Assembly (NCBI GenBank): GCA_024638285.1
Contig: JAHEKP010000012.1
Coordinates: 1 to 33,109 of the forward strand
DNA from: Cryomorphaceae bacterium
GTDB lineage: Bacteria > Bacteroidota > Bacteroidia > Flavobacteriales > Schleiferiaceae
DNA: 33,109 nt
Reading direction: 5' to 3'
The translations under genes were made by a program, and so were the position numbers. The notes below the pieces were generated by a model. That model made no database searches. It saw only the letters and a list, made by a program, of their open reading frames with translations, and was not told the DNA's origin. Positions within the stretch are counted from its first letter, which is position 1. The number at the start of each line of letters is the position of its first letter. This document shows, one piece after another, positions 6,765 to 14,903 of the stretch.

Positions 6765-7703
6765 TTAGGACTTACCTAATTTGCGCTTCTCTGCAAGTAA
6801 GTATAATACTGCCATGCGAACAGCCACACCGTTTTGAACCTGATCCAAAATAATAGAATGCGAACTATCCGCGACTTCTGATGTGATCTCTACACCTCTA
6901 TTGATAGGTCCTGGGTGCATTACTACGATAGGTTTTTCTAAAGCATCTAAATGGTCCATAGTCAAACCGTATTGTGCACGGTATTCTGCAATGGAAGGAA
7001 AGTACTTTAGATCTTGACGCTCATGCTGAACACGTAGCATATTAGCTACATCACACCACTCTATAGCTGTCTGAAGATTGTGTTCAATCTTTACGCCTAG
7101 GGTATGCATGTATTTAGGTACTAACGTTGTTGGTCCACAAACCATAACCTCAGCGCCCATTTTCTTCAACAATAGAACGTTCGACAGTGCTACTCGACTG
7201 TGTACGATATCGCCAACAATGGCCACTTTAGTGCCTTCTAACGTTCCCACCGCCTCGCGAATAGAGAAGGCATCAAGCAAGGCTTGTGTTGGATGTTCGT
7301 GCGCACCATCTCCTGCATTGACTATAGAAGCGTCTACATGCTGCGCCAGGAATTCACCTGCACCTGGATTGGGATGTCGCATCACTACCATATCCACCTT
7401 CATAGATAGGATGTTATTTACGGTATCTACGAGCGTCTCTCCTTTCTTCACAGAGGAAGAGGCTGCAGAAAAATTCACGACATCTGCACTTAATCGCTTT
7501 TCAGCCAATTCGAAACTCAGTCGTGTACGTGTCGAATTTTCGAAAAATAAATTCGCTATGGTGATATCGCGTAGCGTCGGTACTTTTTTAATAGGTCGAT
7601 TAATGACCTCTTTAAACTGTGTTGCTGTATCGAGAATGAGCTGGATGTCCTCTGCATTGAGGTGCTTTATGCCCAGCAAGTGATTCACAGATAATTCGCT
7701 CAT
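6765..7703 (-). CDS. pyrB: Aspartate carbamoyltransferase catalytic subunit
   Basis: This 312-residue enzyme condenses carbamoyl phosphate with aspartate, the committed step of pyrimidine synthesis. The carbamoyl-phosphate loop ENSTRTRLSFELAEKRL, the HPTQALLDAF block and MHPGPINRGVEI near the C-terminus are all intact. The correct start is the ATG at 7703-7701 (MSELSVNHLL), which overlaps the pyrR stop in a TAATG. The reading frame stays open 17 codons further upstream, but that part lies inside pyrR and does not resemble the family. No regulatory pyrI is nearby. Coupling to PyrR fits control of pyrimidine synthesis. Confidence 0.95.
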   Translation of the reverse strand: MSELSVNHLLGIKHLNAEDIQLILDTATQFKEVINRPIKKVPTLRDITIANLFFENSTRTRLSFELAEKRLSADVVNFSAASSSVKKGETLVDTVNNILSMKVDMVVMRHPNPGAGEFLAQHVDASIVNAGDGAHEHPTQALLDAFSIREAVGTLEGTKVAIVGDIVHSRVALSNVLLLKKMGAEVMVCGPTTLVPKYMHTLGVKIEHNLQTAIEWCDVANMLRVQHERQDLKYFPSIAEYRAQYGLTMDHLDALEKPIVVMHPGPINRGVEITSEVADSSHSIILDQVQNGVAVRMAVLYLLAEKRKLGKS

Positions 7704-8245
7704 TATTCGGGATCCGTTAGTAGTACTGCATCTCTCCCATCTACTTCTTCCCAAAGTACTTCTACACGCTGAGAAGCGATAGAGTCGACCTGACGGCCTT
7801 TGTAATCTGGTTGAATTGGGAGGTCACGTGAAAATCTTCGATCAATCAACGTGAGTAATTCCATTTTCGCCGGTCTTCCGTAGCTGAGAATTGCATCCAT
7901 TGCAGCACGAATACTGCGACCGGTGTATAAAACATCATCGATAAACACGACTTTTTGATCTTCGACAAGATGATCTATACGAGTTTTGTTGGGCTGCAAA
8001 TGTCCTGGACGACGTCTAAAATCATCTCTAAAAAAAGTAATATCTAAGACTCCGGTACGCACACCTGCGACACCATAGGTACCTTCTAATAACTTCACTA
8101 GACGCTCTAGGACCTGCACACCGCGTGGCTGCATTCCTATGAGAATGGAATTAGAGAAATCGCCATGATTTTCAATCAACTTACAGCACAGGCGGTTTAG
8201 CGCTATGTTTAGTGCTCTGGCGTCAATGATTTCCCTTTTGCTCAT
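7703..8245 (-). CDS. pyrR: PyrR: pyr operon regulator / uracil phosphoribosyltransferase
   Basis: This is a 180-residue type I phosphoribosyltransferase. The PRPP-binding motif VVFIDDVLYTGRSIRAAMDAI (split: VVFIDDVLYT then GRSIRAAM) lies near residues 96-116, and the GMQPRGVQVLERL and LIDRRFSRDLPIQPDYKG blocks match PyrR. In Bacillus, PyrR binds pyr mRNA and promotes attenuation, and it also has UPRT activity. Here it overlaps pyrB by 1 nt and follows mpl by 16 nt. That leaves no space for a classical attenuator in front of either gene, so its regulatory mode in this organism is unclear. A TAnnTTTG match lies just before its ATG. Confidence 0.93.
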   Translation of the reverse strand: MSKREIIDARALNIALNRLCCKLIENHGDFSNSILIGMQPRGVQVLERLVKLLEGTYGVAGVRTGVLDITFFRDDFRRRPGHLQPNKTRIDHLVEDQKVVFIDDVLYTGRSIRAAMDAILSYGRPAKMELLTLIDRRFSRDLPIQPDYKGRQVDSIASQRVEVLWEEVDGRDAVLLTDPE

Positions 8246-8249
8246 GCTG

Positions 8250-8257
8250 CAAATTTA
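8250..8257 (-). promoter_or_regulatory. Possible internal promoter -7 element ahead of pyrR
   Basis: Minus-strand TAAATTTG matches TAnnTTTG but ends only 4 nt before the pyrR ATG. Transcription from it would give a leaderless or nearly leaderless pyrR mRNA. No -33 element was confirmed. Confidence 0.25.
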
Positions 8258-8261
8258 CTCA

Positions 8262-9602
8262 TTAATACTTAGCGAGCGTAGCCTCTAAATCAATACCTCC
8301 AAAATTTCCGCTACTCATGAGTGCCATAGCTTTCATGTTCGCTGGATTTTCAAGTGCGGTTTGAAGTGATTCTGAAGAATCAAAGACACGAACTTCTGCT
8401 CCAAATGCAGCTGCTACATCTGCCTTACTCAACGCAGGAAGTTTTTTATGTGCAACTGCATTGGGACTAAAATAGACCCACGCCTCATCCGCAGCATCCA
8501 TAGTGCCTTTGTACTGGGGTAAAAATTCCGGATTCAAACTACTAAAGGTGTGCAATTCCAAAACCGCACGTACCGTTCCAAACTGCTCTTTCAGTGCTTT
8601 CACACTAGCACCAACTTTACTGGGCGCATGCGCGAAATCCCGAAAGACCTTAACTTGACTTCCGGATTTAAACACCTCCATACGGTTTTGTGCACCGGTG
8701 AAACTTAAAATTGCATCATAAAACGCATCCTCTTGAACGCCCATTTCTAAACAAATCCAACGCGCTGCCTCCAGATTACTCAGATTATGTTCGCCAAAAA
8801 TCTGAAGAGGCATCATACCCTCCTCCGTTTCAATATAGGTCTGCCCCTCAATAATCTCAAAAACGGGAAGATTGTAGCTAAATGTTTTAACCGGAGCGTT
8901 CGATTCCTCTACTAGTTTGACCAATTCCGGATCGCGCTCATTGTAAATTAATGCGCCCCCAGGCTCGATCGTTTCAAGGTATTTGCGAAATTGATCAACA
9001 TAGGACTCGAAGGTTGGGAAAACATTAATATGATCCCATGCAATACCTGTGATGACAGTAATATTTGGACGGTACAGATGAAATTTTGGACGTCTGTCAA
9101 TAGGCGAACTCAAGTATTCATCACCCTCCATCACCATAAATTCGCTCCCACTCTCCAATTCTACCATACAGTCAAAACCTTCCAGCTGAGCCCCCACCAT
9201 ATAATTTGTGGACTGTCCTACATGATTCATCACATGAAGTACCATTGCCGTAGTAGTGGTTTTTCCATGCGAACCGGCAATAACTACACGCGTCATGGCT
9301 TTACTGATTTCGTAGAGAAATTCAGGATATGAAAAAATGGGTAACTCCAATTCCTGCGCACGGGCCAATTCCGGATTATCCTCGCGCGCGTGCATTCCCA
9401 GAATAATGGCATCAAGTCCTTCACGGATCTTTTCTGGATACCAACCTTCAACTTCAGGCAGCAAACCTTTTCTCGCCAGTCGACCGCGAGAGGGCTCAAA
9501 AATTTGATCGTCTGAACCTGTGATTGTATGTCCTCCATTGTGGAGAGCAATGGCCAGATTATGCATGGCGCTGCCTCCAATGGCTATGAAATGAATATTC
9601 AT
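8262..9602 (-). CDS. mpl: UDP-N-acetylmuramate:L-alanyl-gamma-D-glutamyl-meso-DAP ligase (Mpl) family Mur ligase
   Basis: This 446-residue Mur ligase attaches recycled murein tripeptide to UDP-MurNAc in the cytoplasm. Its N-terminal Rossmann domain starts MNIHFIAIGGSAMHNLA; the ATP P-loop AGSHGKTTTT is at residues about 109-118. The central blocks EGDEYLSSPIDRRPKFHLY and ITGIAWDHINVFPT match Mpl rather than MurC, whose central domain differs. The GSAMHNLA signature is also typical of Mpl. It sits 3 nt after the secreted unknown protein and 16 nt before pyrR, inside one long transcript. It implies that this organism recycles peptidoglycan peptides. Confidence 0.9.
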   Translation of the reverse strand: MNIHFIAIGGSAMHNLAIALHNGGHTITGSDDQIFEPSRGRLARKGLLPEVEGWYPEKIREGLDAIILGMHAREDNPELARAQELELPIFSYPEFLYEISKAMTRVVIAGSHGKTTTTAMVLHVMNHVGQSTNYMVGAQLEGFDCMVELESGSEFMVMEGDEYLSSPIDRRPKFHLYRPNITVITGIAWDHINVFPTFESYVDQFRKYLETIEPGGALIYNERDPELVKLVEESNAPVKTFSYNLPVFEIIEGQTYIETEEGMMPLQIFGEHNLSNLEAARWICLEMGVQEDAFYDAILSFTGAQNRMEVFKSGSQVKVFRDFAHAPSKVGASVKALKEQFGTVRAVLELHTFSSLNPEFLPQYKGTMDAADEAWVYFSPNAVAHKKLPALSKADVAAAFGAEVRVFDSSESLQTALENPANMKAMALMSSGNFGGIDLEATLAKY

Positions 9603-9605
9603 TTG

Positions 9606-11174
9606 TTAATCTTCGAAATATAAATTACCAAATCGGATTTTAGATCCGCGTAGAGAGAGCAATATGGCGCCGTCATAGCCGTCGTTCGCTAATCTAGATT
9701 GGCGAGGTGCAACACGGAATTTCTGACGCTTGTTTCGATTCAACACATTGTACCGCATCGATGCATCATGCCCCAAGGTAACCATCACCAGATTACCTGC
9801 CTTCGCATTCGTTATGCGCTTTAGGTTCTTTTTTCCCCAGCGCTTCGCATTCTTGCGGTGATCGTTGTAAAGAAAATGTAATCCCTCCTCATTCAGCAGC
9901 ATGGTGTACCCTAAAAAGTACCCCCCGTCATTCATTGAGGTCTGCTTCTTTGGAATATGTGCATACCAATCTACATCTCCTGATTTATTGATACTGAGCA
10001 CTATAATATCATTGTAGTAGTAATAATAATTGGTGGTGGTTTGACCTCGTGCTCCTTGAGTGGTTCGAACCACTACTTCATAATCTTCAGCCACAACGTA
10101 GGCACCCCCATCCGGCCTAGCTTCAAACTGACGGAAAACAAAATTCCTTCGAATCCCCTTACCGCGCTTTGCTCTGTACTTGTTGAATTGAGCGACAAAA
10201 TCTGGTGCGAATTGGTTTAAATTAGAGGATACCACTTCGCCTTTTATTTGGTCGAAGGCCAGATACAATGCACCGTCCATGTCCCAAACATTACGTTTTC
10301 CATAAAACCCTGAAATGGCCATCTGACCGTCTACTAAATCACATTCTATACCTAAACTTTGTACACTTACTTCCTGCAGACCTAAATCAAATTCCACTAC
10401 ATCAGTTTCACCGCTGCGGTCCGTAATCTTCATGAGTTTGTAGTCTAAATCCCTATTATTGACAAGGGTTACATTGGGGCTGTTATCGTAATAACTCAAA
10501 ATAAACACCTCGCCAGAATTCGAAACTTCAAAATCCATAATACCAAAATTTCGATCTCTGTACGACAATTCAACATCTGCATTCCAAAGCTCTTCGAGTG
10601 CAGCATCAAAGATTCGGATGTAAAAATTTTCAGTAGAATTGCGCTCGTAAGGTGGATTTGTGAAAACGGCTATTTTAGAACGGTCTTTCGATAATTGGAT
10701 GTCAAAATCGCCACGCGCTCTGCGACGACTGTCCAAGACTTCCATCACCTTTACTTCGCTTAACGTAGCATTAGAATCTAAGGTGCGACAGAGTAAATAG
10801 CGTTGATCTGCCTGACGATCGTAGCTCTCGTAGAACAGGTATTGCGTTTCACCAATGATGATACTGGTTTTATAATCGACGCGACGTCCCTTCCATTCCC
10901 AGCGTGCATTCTTTATAAGCCAATTCTCACCTAAATCATAGCGATCGTAATACGCAAAATATTCATCGCGCGAAGAGCCTAATATCGATGCATTAGCAGT
11001 CTTGTACGTGTAAAAACCTTTATCGCCTACTTGGAGTAATCGGTCAAATTTTGCAGAACGGGCAGAATACTCTGGACTCCACTCTAAAATTGGAAATGAA
11101 CCTTGTGCACGTGCACCGGTTAAGATGAGAATAGAAAGAAACAGCGTGAAAACGCCTTTTTTTAAACACAGCAT
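9606..11174 (-). CDS. Secreted protein of unknown function
   Basis: I do not recognise a named family. The 522-residue product has a cleavable signal peptide ending near ARAQG (residue 24). The mature part is rich in Tyr, Arg and Asp with repeated short beta-strand-like units: IYIRIFDAALEELWNADVEL, EVFILSYYDNSPNV and LYLAFDQIKGEVV. This looks like a beta-propeller or other all-beta repeat fold. A run of five tyrosines lies near residues 385-390 in TNYYYYYNDIIVL. It is the first gene of the operon running to 4641 and ends 3 nt before mpl. It is divergent from an outer-membrane protein gene. An envelope role is inference from the signal peptide and context. Confidence 0.75.
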   Translation of the reverse strand: MLCLKKGVFTLFLSILILTGARAQGSFPILEWSPEYSARSAKFDRLLQVGDKGFYTYKTANASILGSSRDEYFAYYDRYDLGENWLIKNARWEWKGRRVDYKTSIIIGETQYLFYESYDRQADQRYLLCRTLDSNATLSEVKVMEVLDSRRRARGDFDIQLSKDRSKIAVFTNPPYERNSTENFYIRIFDAALEELWNADVELSYRDRNFGIMDFEVSNSGEVFILSYYDNSPNVTLVNNRDLDYKLMKITDRSGETDVVEFDLGLQEVSVQSLGIECDLVDGQMAISGFYGKRNVWDMDGALYLAFDQIKGEVVSSNLNQFAPDFVAQFNKYRAKRGKGIRRNFVFRQFEARPDGGAYVVAEDYEVVVRTTQGARGQTTTNYYYYYNDIIVLSINKSGDVDWYAHIPKKQTSMNDGGYFLGYTMLLNEEGLHFLYNDHRKNAKRWGKKNLKRITNAKAGNLVMVTLGHDASMRYNVLNRNKRQKFRVAPRQSRLANDGYDGAILLSLRGSKIRFGNLYFED

Positions 11175-11252
11175 AAGCTTGGGGTGAACATTTTTCGTAA
11201 TTTAACTCTGTTGAAGTCAAGATACATCACCCCTCCAAGATATCTATACAGT

Positions 11253-12002
11253 ATGAAGAGATTTATTTACAGCCTAATTATAGTCCTAGCATGGTCACTA
11301 AATGCCGATGCACAGACCGTGATTGTGCGAAAACGTGACCTCAACACCGCACAAGGAGCAGGAACTATTAGTTCCTACAATCCATCGACCACATTGCCGA
11401 TGAGTGGCAGTTTGTATTACAGCAGATACAATCACGCAATAAAGCTCAGTCCCACAGCCATGCTAGCTGGAGATATACCCATTTCGTATGAATATAAAAT
11501 TTCAGATTACATGAGTGCTGAAGCGGGTATTGGCATTACTACGTTTAATATCACCGAAGAAGCTATTCGCGGATACAGCATGCGTCAAGATGGGCAGACG
11601 CAAAGTAAGTTAGGATACAGCGGAACAGTCAATATGAAGTTTTTTCCGGAAGGCAATGCGTTCGAAGACGGTTATTACATTTCATATACCATGGGGCATA
11701 GAAACTACGCCCAAGATTTTTACACGACCACACCTACAGGCATAGACACAACTGTAAACGAAGGTTTTAACTGGACAGATTTTGGATTCACACTAGGTTA
11801 CCAAAGTCGCCCTTCAGAACGCATGATTGTGGACTGGTTTATCGGAGGAGCCATCCGTCAGAAACAGCGCAAAACATCAGACTATGTAGAAGCGTTTGAT
11901 CCGGTATCTGGAATTTTCACCGGTGAGTATCAACTGATCGACTCGAAAAATGCTGCGCCTGCCATTTTGGGAGGAATGAAGATCAGCATATTGTTTCGAT
12001 AG
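11253..12002 (+). CDS. Probable outer-membrane beta-barrel protein
   Basis: This is a 249-residue exported protein. The start is placed at ATG 11253 because MKRFIYSLIIVLAWSLNADAQ is a clear signal peptide (cleavage after ADA). The frame stays open 23 codons upstream, but that part is not signal-like. The mature protein alternates strands typical of barrels (YKISDYMSAEAGIGITTFNI, DGYYISYTMGHRNYAQDFY, NWTDFGFTLGYQSR) and ends in ILGGMKISILFR, a C-terminal aromatic ending seen in outer-membrane barrels. No specific family is recognised. It is divergent from the 9606-11174 gene. No TAnnTTTG was found in the short gap. Confidence 0.75.
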   Translation: MKRFIYSLIIVLAWSLNADAQTVIVRKRDLNTAQGAGTISSYNPSTTLPMSGSLYYSRYNHAIKLSPTAMLAGDIPISYEYKISDYMSAEAGIGITTFNITEEAIRGYSMRQDGQTQSKLGYSGTVNMKFFPEGNAFEDGYYISYTMGHRNYAQDFYTTTPTGIDTTVNEGFNWTDFGFTLGYQSRPSERMIVDWFIGGAIRQKQRKTSDYVEAFDPVSGIFTGEYQLIDSKNAAPAILGGMKISILFR

Positions 12003-12038
12003 ACTCCAGCCGTTTCGATTCACGCACCTGTCCGCAAC

Positions 12039-12728
12039 TTATTGCACACTCAAACTAAAAGCGGCAGGTAGATTATCGGATAGTTTAACCGCTATATCAT
12101 AATCATCTACCATGGAATGGGTCATCGTCTCGGTGGCTAAACTTACTCCTGTATAAAGCTTCGCTAGATCAAACGTCAACACTAAATGTGCACCCGGTTT
12201 AATGGCCATATCGACTTCTTTGGTCCTATACAATGCGTTTTTACCCGTATGCCACGCCAACAGCTGATCATCCGTTCCCAAAACACCTGTTGCATTAACA
12301 CGTCCGTCTATTTTAAAGAACCGATACATGGTTGCCCAAGACCAGTACATTGCGTTCGAACTTGAAAGTGGATGATTGGAATCAAAGGATGTCGGATCCT
12401 GGATGTTATTGATGGAATCAACACCCATTCCAAAGCTGAATTGGTCCACTTTCTTTGTTAAAGGGAGGACGTAATGCATGGATGCACTGTCTTGCGTATT
12501 CACAAAAACTACGGGTTCCGTCACCTCATCACCAAGGGCAATCTGACTCAAGTAGAAGTGAATCAATTCAAATTTAATAGCCGTATCACCCTTGTATAGG
12601 GTTTCCCCTACCTCAAAGGGCACACCATTGTGTTCAATATTAATCTCTAAAGTAACCTGCTGCGATCCACCGCCACAAGAAGCAAGAAGCACAGCAATAG
12701 AAAGAATATAAAGGATTCGTAAACGCAT
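12039..12728 (-). CDS. MbnP-like lipoprotein (putative copper-binding)
   Basis: This is a 229-residue lipoprotein with lipobox LASC (Cys18). The mature part matches the MbnP-like domain: FELIHFYLSQIAL, then FGMGVDSINN and the signature HPLSSSNAMYWSWATMYRFF, followed by KIDGR and the C-terminal DNLPAAFSLS. In methanotroph MbnP, a tryptophan is oxidised to kynurenine by the partner diheme enzyme MbnH to create a copper site. Here the WSW and nearby His/Met are kept, but no MbnH gene is in the window. It is the third gene of the acyltransferase-mbnP-mbnP transcript, 14 nt after the upstream paralog. Confidence 0.82.
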   Translation of the reverse strand: MRLRILYILSIAVLLASCGGGSQQVTLEINIEHNGVPFEVGETLYKGDTAIKFELIHFYLSQIALGDEVTEPVVFVNTQDSASMHYVLPLTKKVDQFSFGMGVDSINNIQDPTSFDSNHPLSSSNAMYWSWATMYRFFKIDGRVNATGVLGTDDQLLAWHTGKNALYRTKEVDMAIKPGAHLVLTFDLAKLYTGVSLATETMTHSMVDDYDIAVKLSDNLPAAFSLSVQ

Positions 12729-12742
12729 GTATTGAAGGGTGT

Positions 12743-13504
12743 TTAAAGTTTAAACACGAACTCACTACTTACGTTATCTCTCAAGATTTTAGCCAAATCA
12801 AAATCCGTTGCATCCGCTGGATCGCTATTGATAATGTTGGTTGAGGAAGGTGACAATCCTAAAAAGAAATTGTCCACGTCAATATCCATTACAATAAACA
12901 CATCCTTGTTAGAAGCTACGTTGAAATTTCTTTTTTCGCTTTTCAACAGCGCTAAATCCGGGGTAGCAACACGCCAATTGAAGGTTGCTTCTGGCGTTGT
13001 AAATACAGTGTCCGTTGGGCTGAAAATACGACCTTCCATCTGGAAGAAGCTGTGACCTACATCACTTCCGTTCCAAACAAAACCTTTACTCAGTGGATTC
13101 GTCGCATCTAACTGCTCAGGCGCGGTGTAGGCACGAGCGCTATCTAGTCCAATGGTATACTCTAAACTGCCATTGTAATTACCTGAAGGTAAGTAGGCTA
13201 GTTTCACTTCGGAATTACCAATGAGATCAATCATGGTCAAATCACTTTCCGTAAATGTCGTATCCTGCTCGTCATAGCTCACGAAACGCGCACCACTTAG
13301 GGTTACGTAGATGTGATCAAATTTTATCAAATCACCATTAATCTGGTAAACCGTAGAAGTATCGATGATAGATCCATCAAAATATTTGTAGGCACGGATG
13401 TAGATGTTTCTGTTATCTAGTGCCGTAGGATCTACAACAGGAATAGGATCTTCACATGCGGTAAACAGTGCAGAAAATAGTACTAAAGCAATTAATTTTT
13501 TCAT
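12743..13504 (-). CDS. Divergent MbnP-like lipoprotein
   Basis: This is a 253-residue lipoprotein with lipobox FTAC (Cys17). It is a paralog of the downstream gene: it shares the order IKFDHIYVTLSGARF, YTIGLDSAR, NPLSKGFVWNGSDVGHSFFQ, MEGR and a final DNVSSEFVFKL. At the place where the paralog has HPLS...MYWSWATMYRF, this copy has NPLSKGFVWNGSDVGHSFF. The histidine and the WSW pair are therefore lost and only one tryptophan remains. It may have a different ligand or a structural partner role; that is inference. Its start overlaps the acyltransferase stop by 4 nt (ATGA), indicating translational coupling. Confidence 0.75.
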   Translation of the reverse strand: MKKLIALVLFSALFTACEDPIPVVDPTALDNRNIYIRAYKYFDGSIIDTSTVYQINGDLIKFDHIYVTLSGARFVSYDEQDTTFTESDLTMIDLIGNSEVKLAYLPSGNYNGSLEYTIGLDSARAYTAPEQLDATNPLSKGFVWNGSDVGHSFFQMEGRIFSPTDTVFTTPEATFNWRVATPDLALLKSEKRNFNVASNKDVFIVMDIDVDNFFLGLSPSSTNIINSDPADATDFDLAKILRDNVSSEFVFKL

Positions 13505-14253
13505 TCGTCTTTTATTTTCAAAAACTCCGGTGCTTGTTCAATAGCAACCATAATTTCATCTAACAGTTCATCATTGGATTTCGAGAAGTCTAACTCCAAA
13601 GGTTCTTTAAAGGTAATATTTAAGAGATTACCATTACTCTTCACAAACATACCCGTTTTATCGAACGCTCTACGAAAGCCGTCAATCACCACGGGAACAA
13701 CAACCGGTTTCAATTCTTTGATCAAATGAACGGTCCCTCGCCTTCCCTTGACAAAAGGTCTAGTAGTCCCTTGTGGGAACGTAATGGTCCAGCCAGTTTC
13801 CATGGCCCGTTTGATGTTTTCAATATCTTTAGGGTCCACCGATCGGTTTACATTCTTACCTGCCTCGCGCCAAGTGCGCTTGATGCTCACACTTCCCGCG
13901 TATTGCATGAGTTTTGGTAGTATTCCTTTTTTCATGGTCTCCGCCGCCGCTATAAAAAAGACATTGAGTTTTGGGCGGAATAACGTGTAAAACGGAACGC
14001 TGTTGTATCTCTTATTTTCAGCCGCATTAAACACCTGATACATAGCGCTCACATCTGCAAAATACGTTTGGTGGTTTGAAACAAATAGTACGCCTTGCTT
14101 AGGCAGATTTTGTAGTTTATCTGCGCCTACGATTCGCATACTATTGATGCGAAAAAATCTGTACCAAGTGATCAAACCAAACACAAAAATTACCGTCCGC
14201 TTAATAAGCAGATTGTAACCAAAGCTATCACGCTTGAATGGATTTAAGTGCAT
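13501..14253 (-). CDS. PlsC-family lysophospholipid acyltransferase, non-canonical motifs
   Basis: This is a 250-residue protein of the PlsC/LPLAT superfamily with an N-terminal hydrophobic segment (about residues 18-36). The canonical catalytic HX4D appears here as NHQTYFAD, with His61 and Asp67 separated by five residues. The second motif reads TFPQGTTRPF (about 158-167) where most relatives have FPEGTRS, so the usual Glu is Gln. The remaining blocks (VKGRRGTVHLI, PVVVPVVIDGFRRAF) fit the fold. I recall similar NHQTYFADV sequences in other Bacteroidota, so it is a subfamily rather than a damaged gene. It would act at the inner membrane on an acyl acceptor that is unknown. It leads the transcript with two mbnP-like genes. 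Confidence 0.82.
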   Translation of the reverse strand: MHLNPFKRDSFGYNLLIKRTVIFVFGLITWYRFFRINSMRIVGADKLQNLPKQGVLFVSNHQTYFADVSAMYQVFNAAENKRYNSVPFYTLFRPKLNVFFIAAAETMKKGILPKLMQYAGSVSIKRTWREAGKNVNRSVDPKDIENIKRAMETGWTITFPQGTTRPFVKGRRGTVHLIKELKPVVVPVVIDGFRRAFDKTGMFVKSNGNLLNITFKEPLELDFSKSNDELLDEIMVAIEQAPEFLKIKDE

Positions 14254-14274
14254 GTGTGTATCGTTTCAGGACGG

Positions 14275-14282
14275 CAAATATA
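14275..14282 (-). promoter_or_regulatory. Putative -7 promoter element for acyltransferase-mbnP operon
   Basis: Minus-strand TATATTTG is an exact TAnnTTTG match, ending 21 nt before the ATG at 14253. It lies in the 32-bp gap after the CoA pyrophosphatase gene, so the operon could be transcribed independently of that gene. No TTG at standard spacing. Confidence 0.5.
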
Positions 14283-14285
14283 CTG

Positions 14286-14897
14286 CTAAGAAAACAGAGC
14301 GCTAAGCTCTCCAAGAATCATTGCTGTCGCACCCCAAATAACTTCATCTTGCCAATGAAATGCTGGTACGCGCATCGATCCATATTTAGTTACCACTTCG
14401 GCATCACGCAGCAAGGAGCGGTCACAAATTTTTGACAACGGAACGGACAGAGTATAGGCGACTTCATTTGTCTGCAGGACCAATTCCGGGCATTGTGAAC
14501 TATACGTCACATACGGCTCCACATAGAAATTTGAAGGGGGTATATAAAGCCAACTGAGTACACCAATGAAACGATACATTTCCTTACGAAGACCAACTTC
14601 TTCAAAGGCTTCACGAAAGGCCGTCTCTTTCAAGGACTGATCTCCTAACTCAAATTTACCACCGGGAAAACTGATTTGACCGCTGTGTGTCCCATTATAT
14701 ACAGGACGCTTCATTAACAACACTTCAAGTCCATCCGCACCGTCAAACAAATGCACAAGAACCCCGGCACGTCGAGGGTTTTTAGCTTCGACCTCTGGTA
14801 ACTTAAGTGCGTTCCGATAAGAAGGCATCAACAACTGATGTCCCTTGATGCCCGGCAAGGGCTGCTCAAAAGCTTTCTCTAGATCGGTTATAGTCAT
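14286..14897 (-). CDS. nudL: CoA pyrophosphatase (NudL-type Nudix hydrolase)
   Basis: This 203-residue Nudix protein is predicted to split CoA and CoA derivatives into 3',5'-ADP and phosphopantetheine. The CoA-pyrophosphatase-specific motif LLMKRPVYNGTHSGQISF precedes the Nudix box GGKFELGDQSLKETAFREAF plus EEVGL (residues about 79-103). The box follows the family form with Asp in GD, and the REx2EExG catalytic part is intact. It is divergent from oxyR, and both genes begin with the same 11 nt. The two promoters share a central palindrome, which suggests coordinated or mutually exclusive expression. Confidence 0.88.
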   Translation of the reverse strand: MTITDLEKAFEQPLPGIKGHQLLMPSYRNALKLPEVEAKNPRRAGVLVHLFDGADGLEVLLMKRPVYNGTHSGQISFPGGKFELGDQSLKETAFREAFEEVGLRKEMYRFIGVLSWLYIPPSNFYVEPYVTYSSQCPELVLQTNEVAYTLSVPLSKICDRSLLRDAEVVTKYGSMRVPAFHWQDEVIWGATAMILGELSALFS

Positions 14898-14903
14898 AGC
14901 ATC

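Noticed and set aside
7078-7683. 201-codon plus-strand open frame
   Set aside because: It is exactly antisense to pyrB, whose motifs are intact, and its translation is cysteine- and serine-rich with no recognisable domain.
7704-7754. N-terminal extension of pyrB
   Set aside because: It is inside pyrR, and the ATG at 7703 overlaps the pyrR stop and gives the normal family N-terminus.
12003-12038. Terminator between convergent genes
   Set aside because: No stable hairpin with a T-tract could be found in this 36-bp gap.
12039-13504. Possible methanobactin biosynthesis locus
   Set aside because: Only MbnP-like domains occur; no precursor peptide, MbnB, MbnC or MbnH was found, and MbnP-like proteins are widespread without methanobactin.
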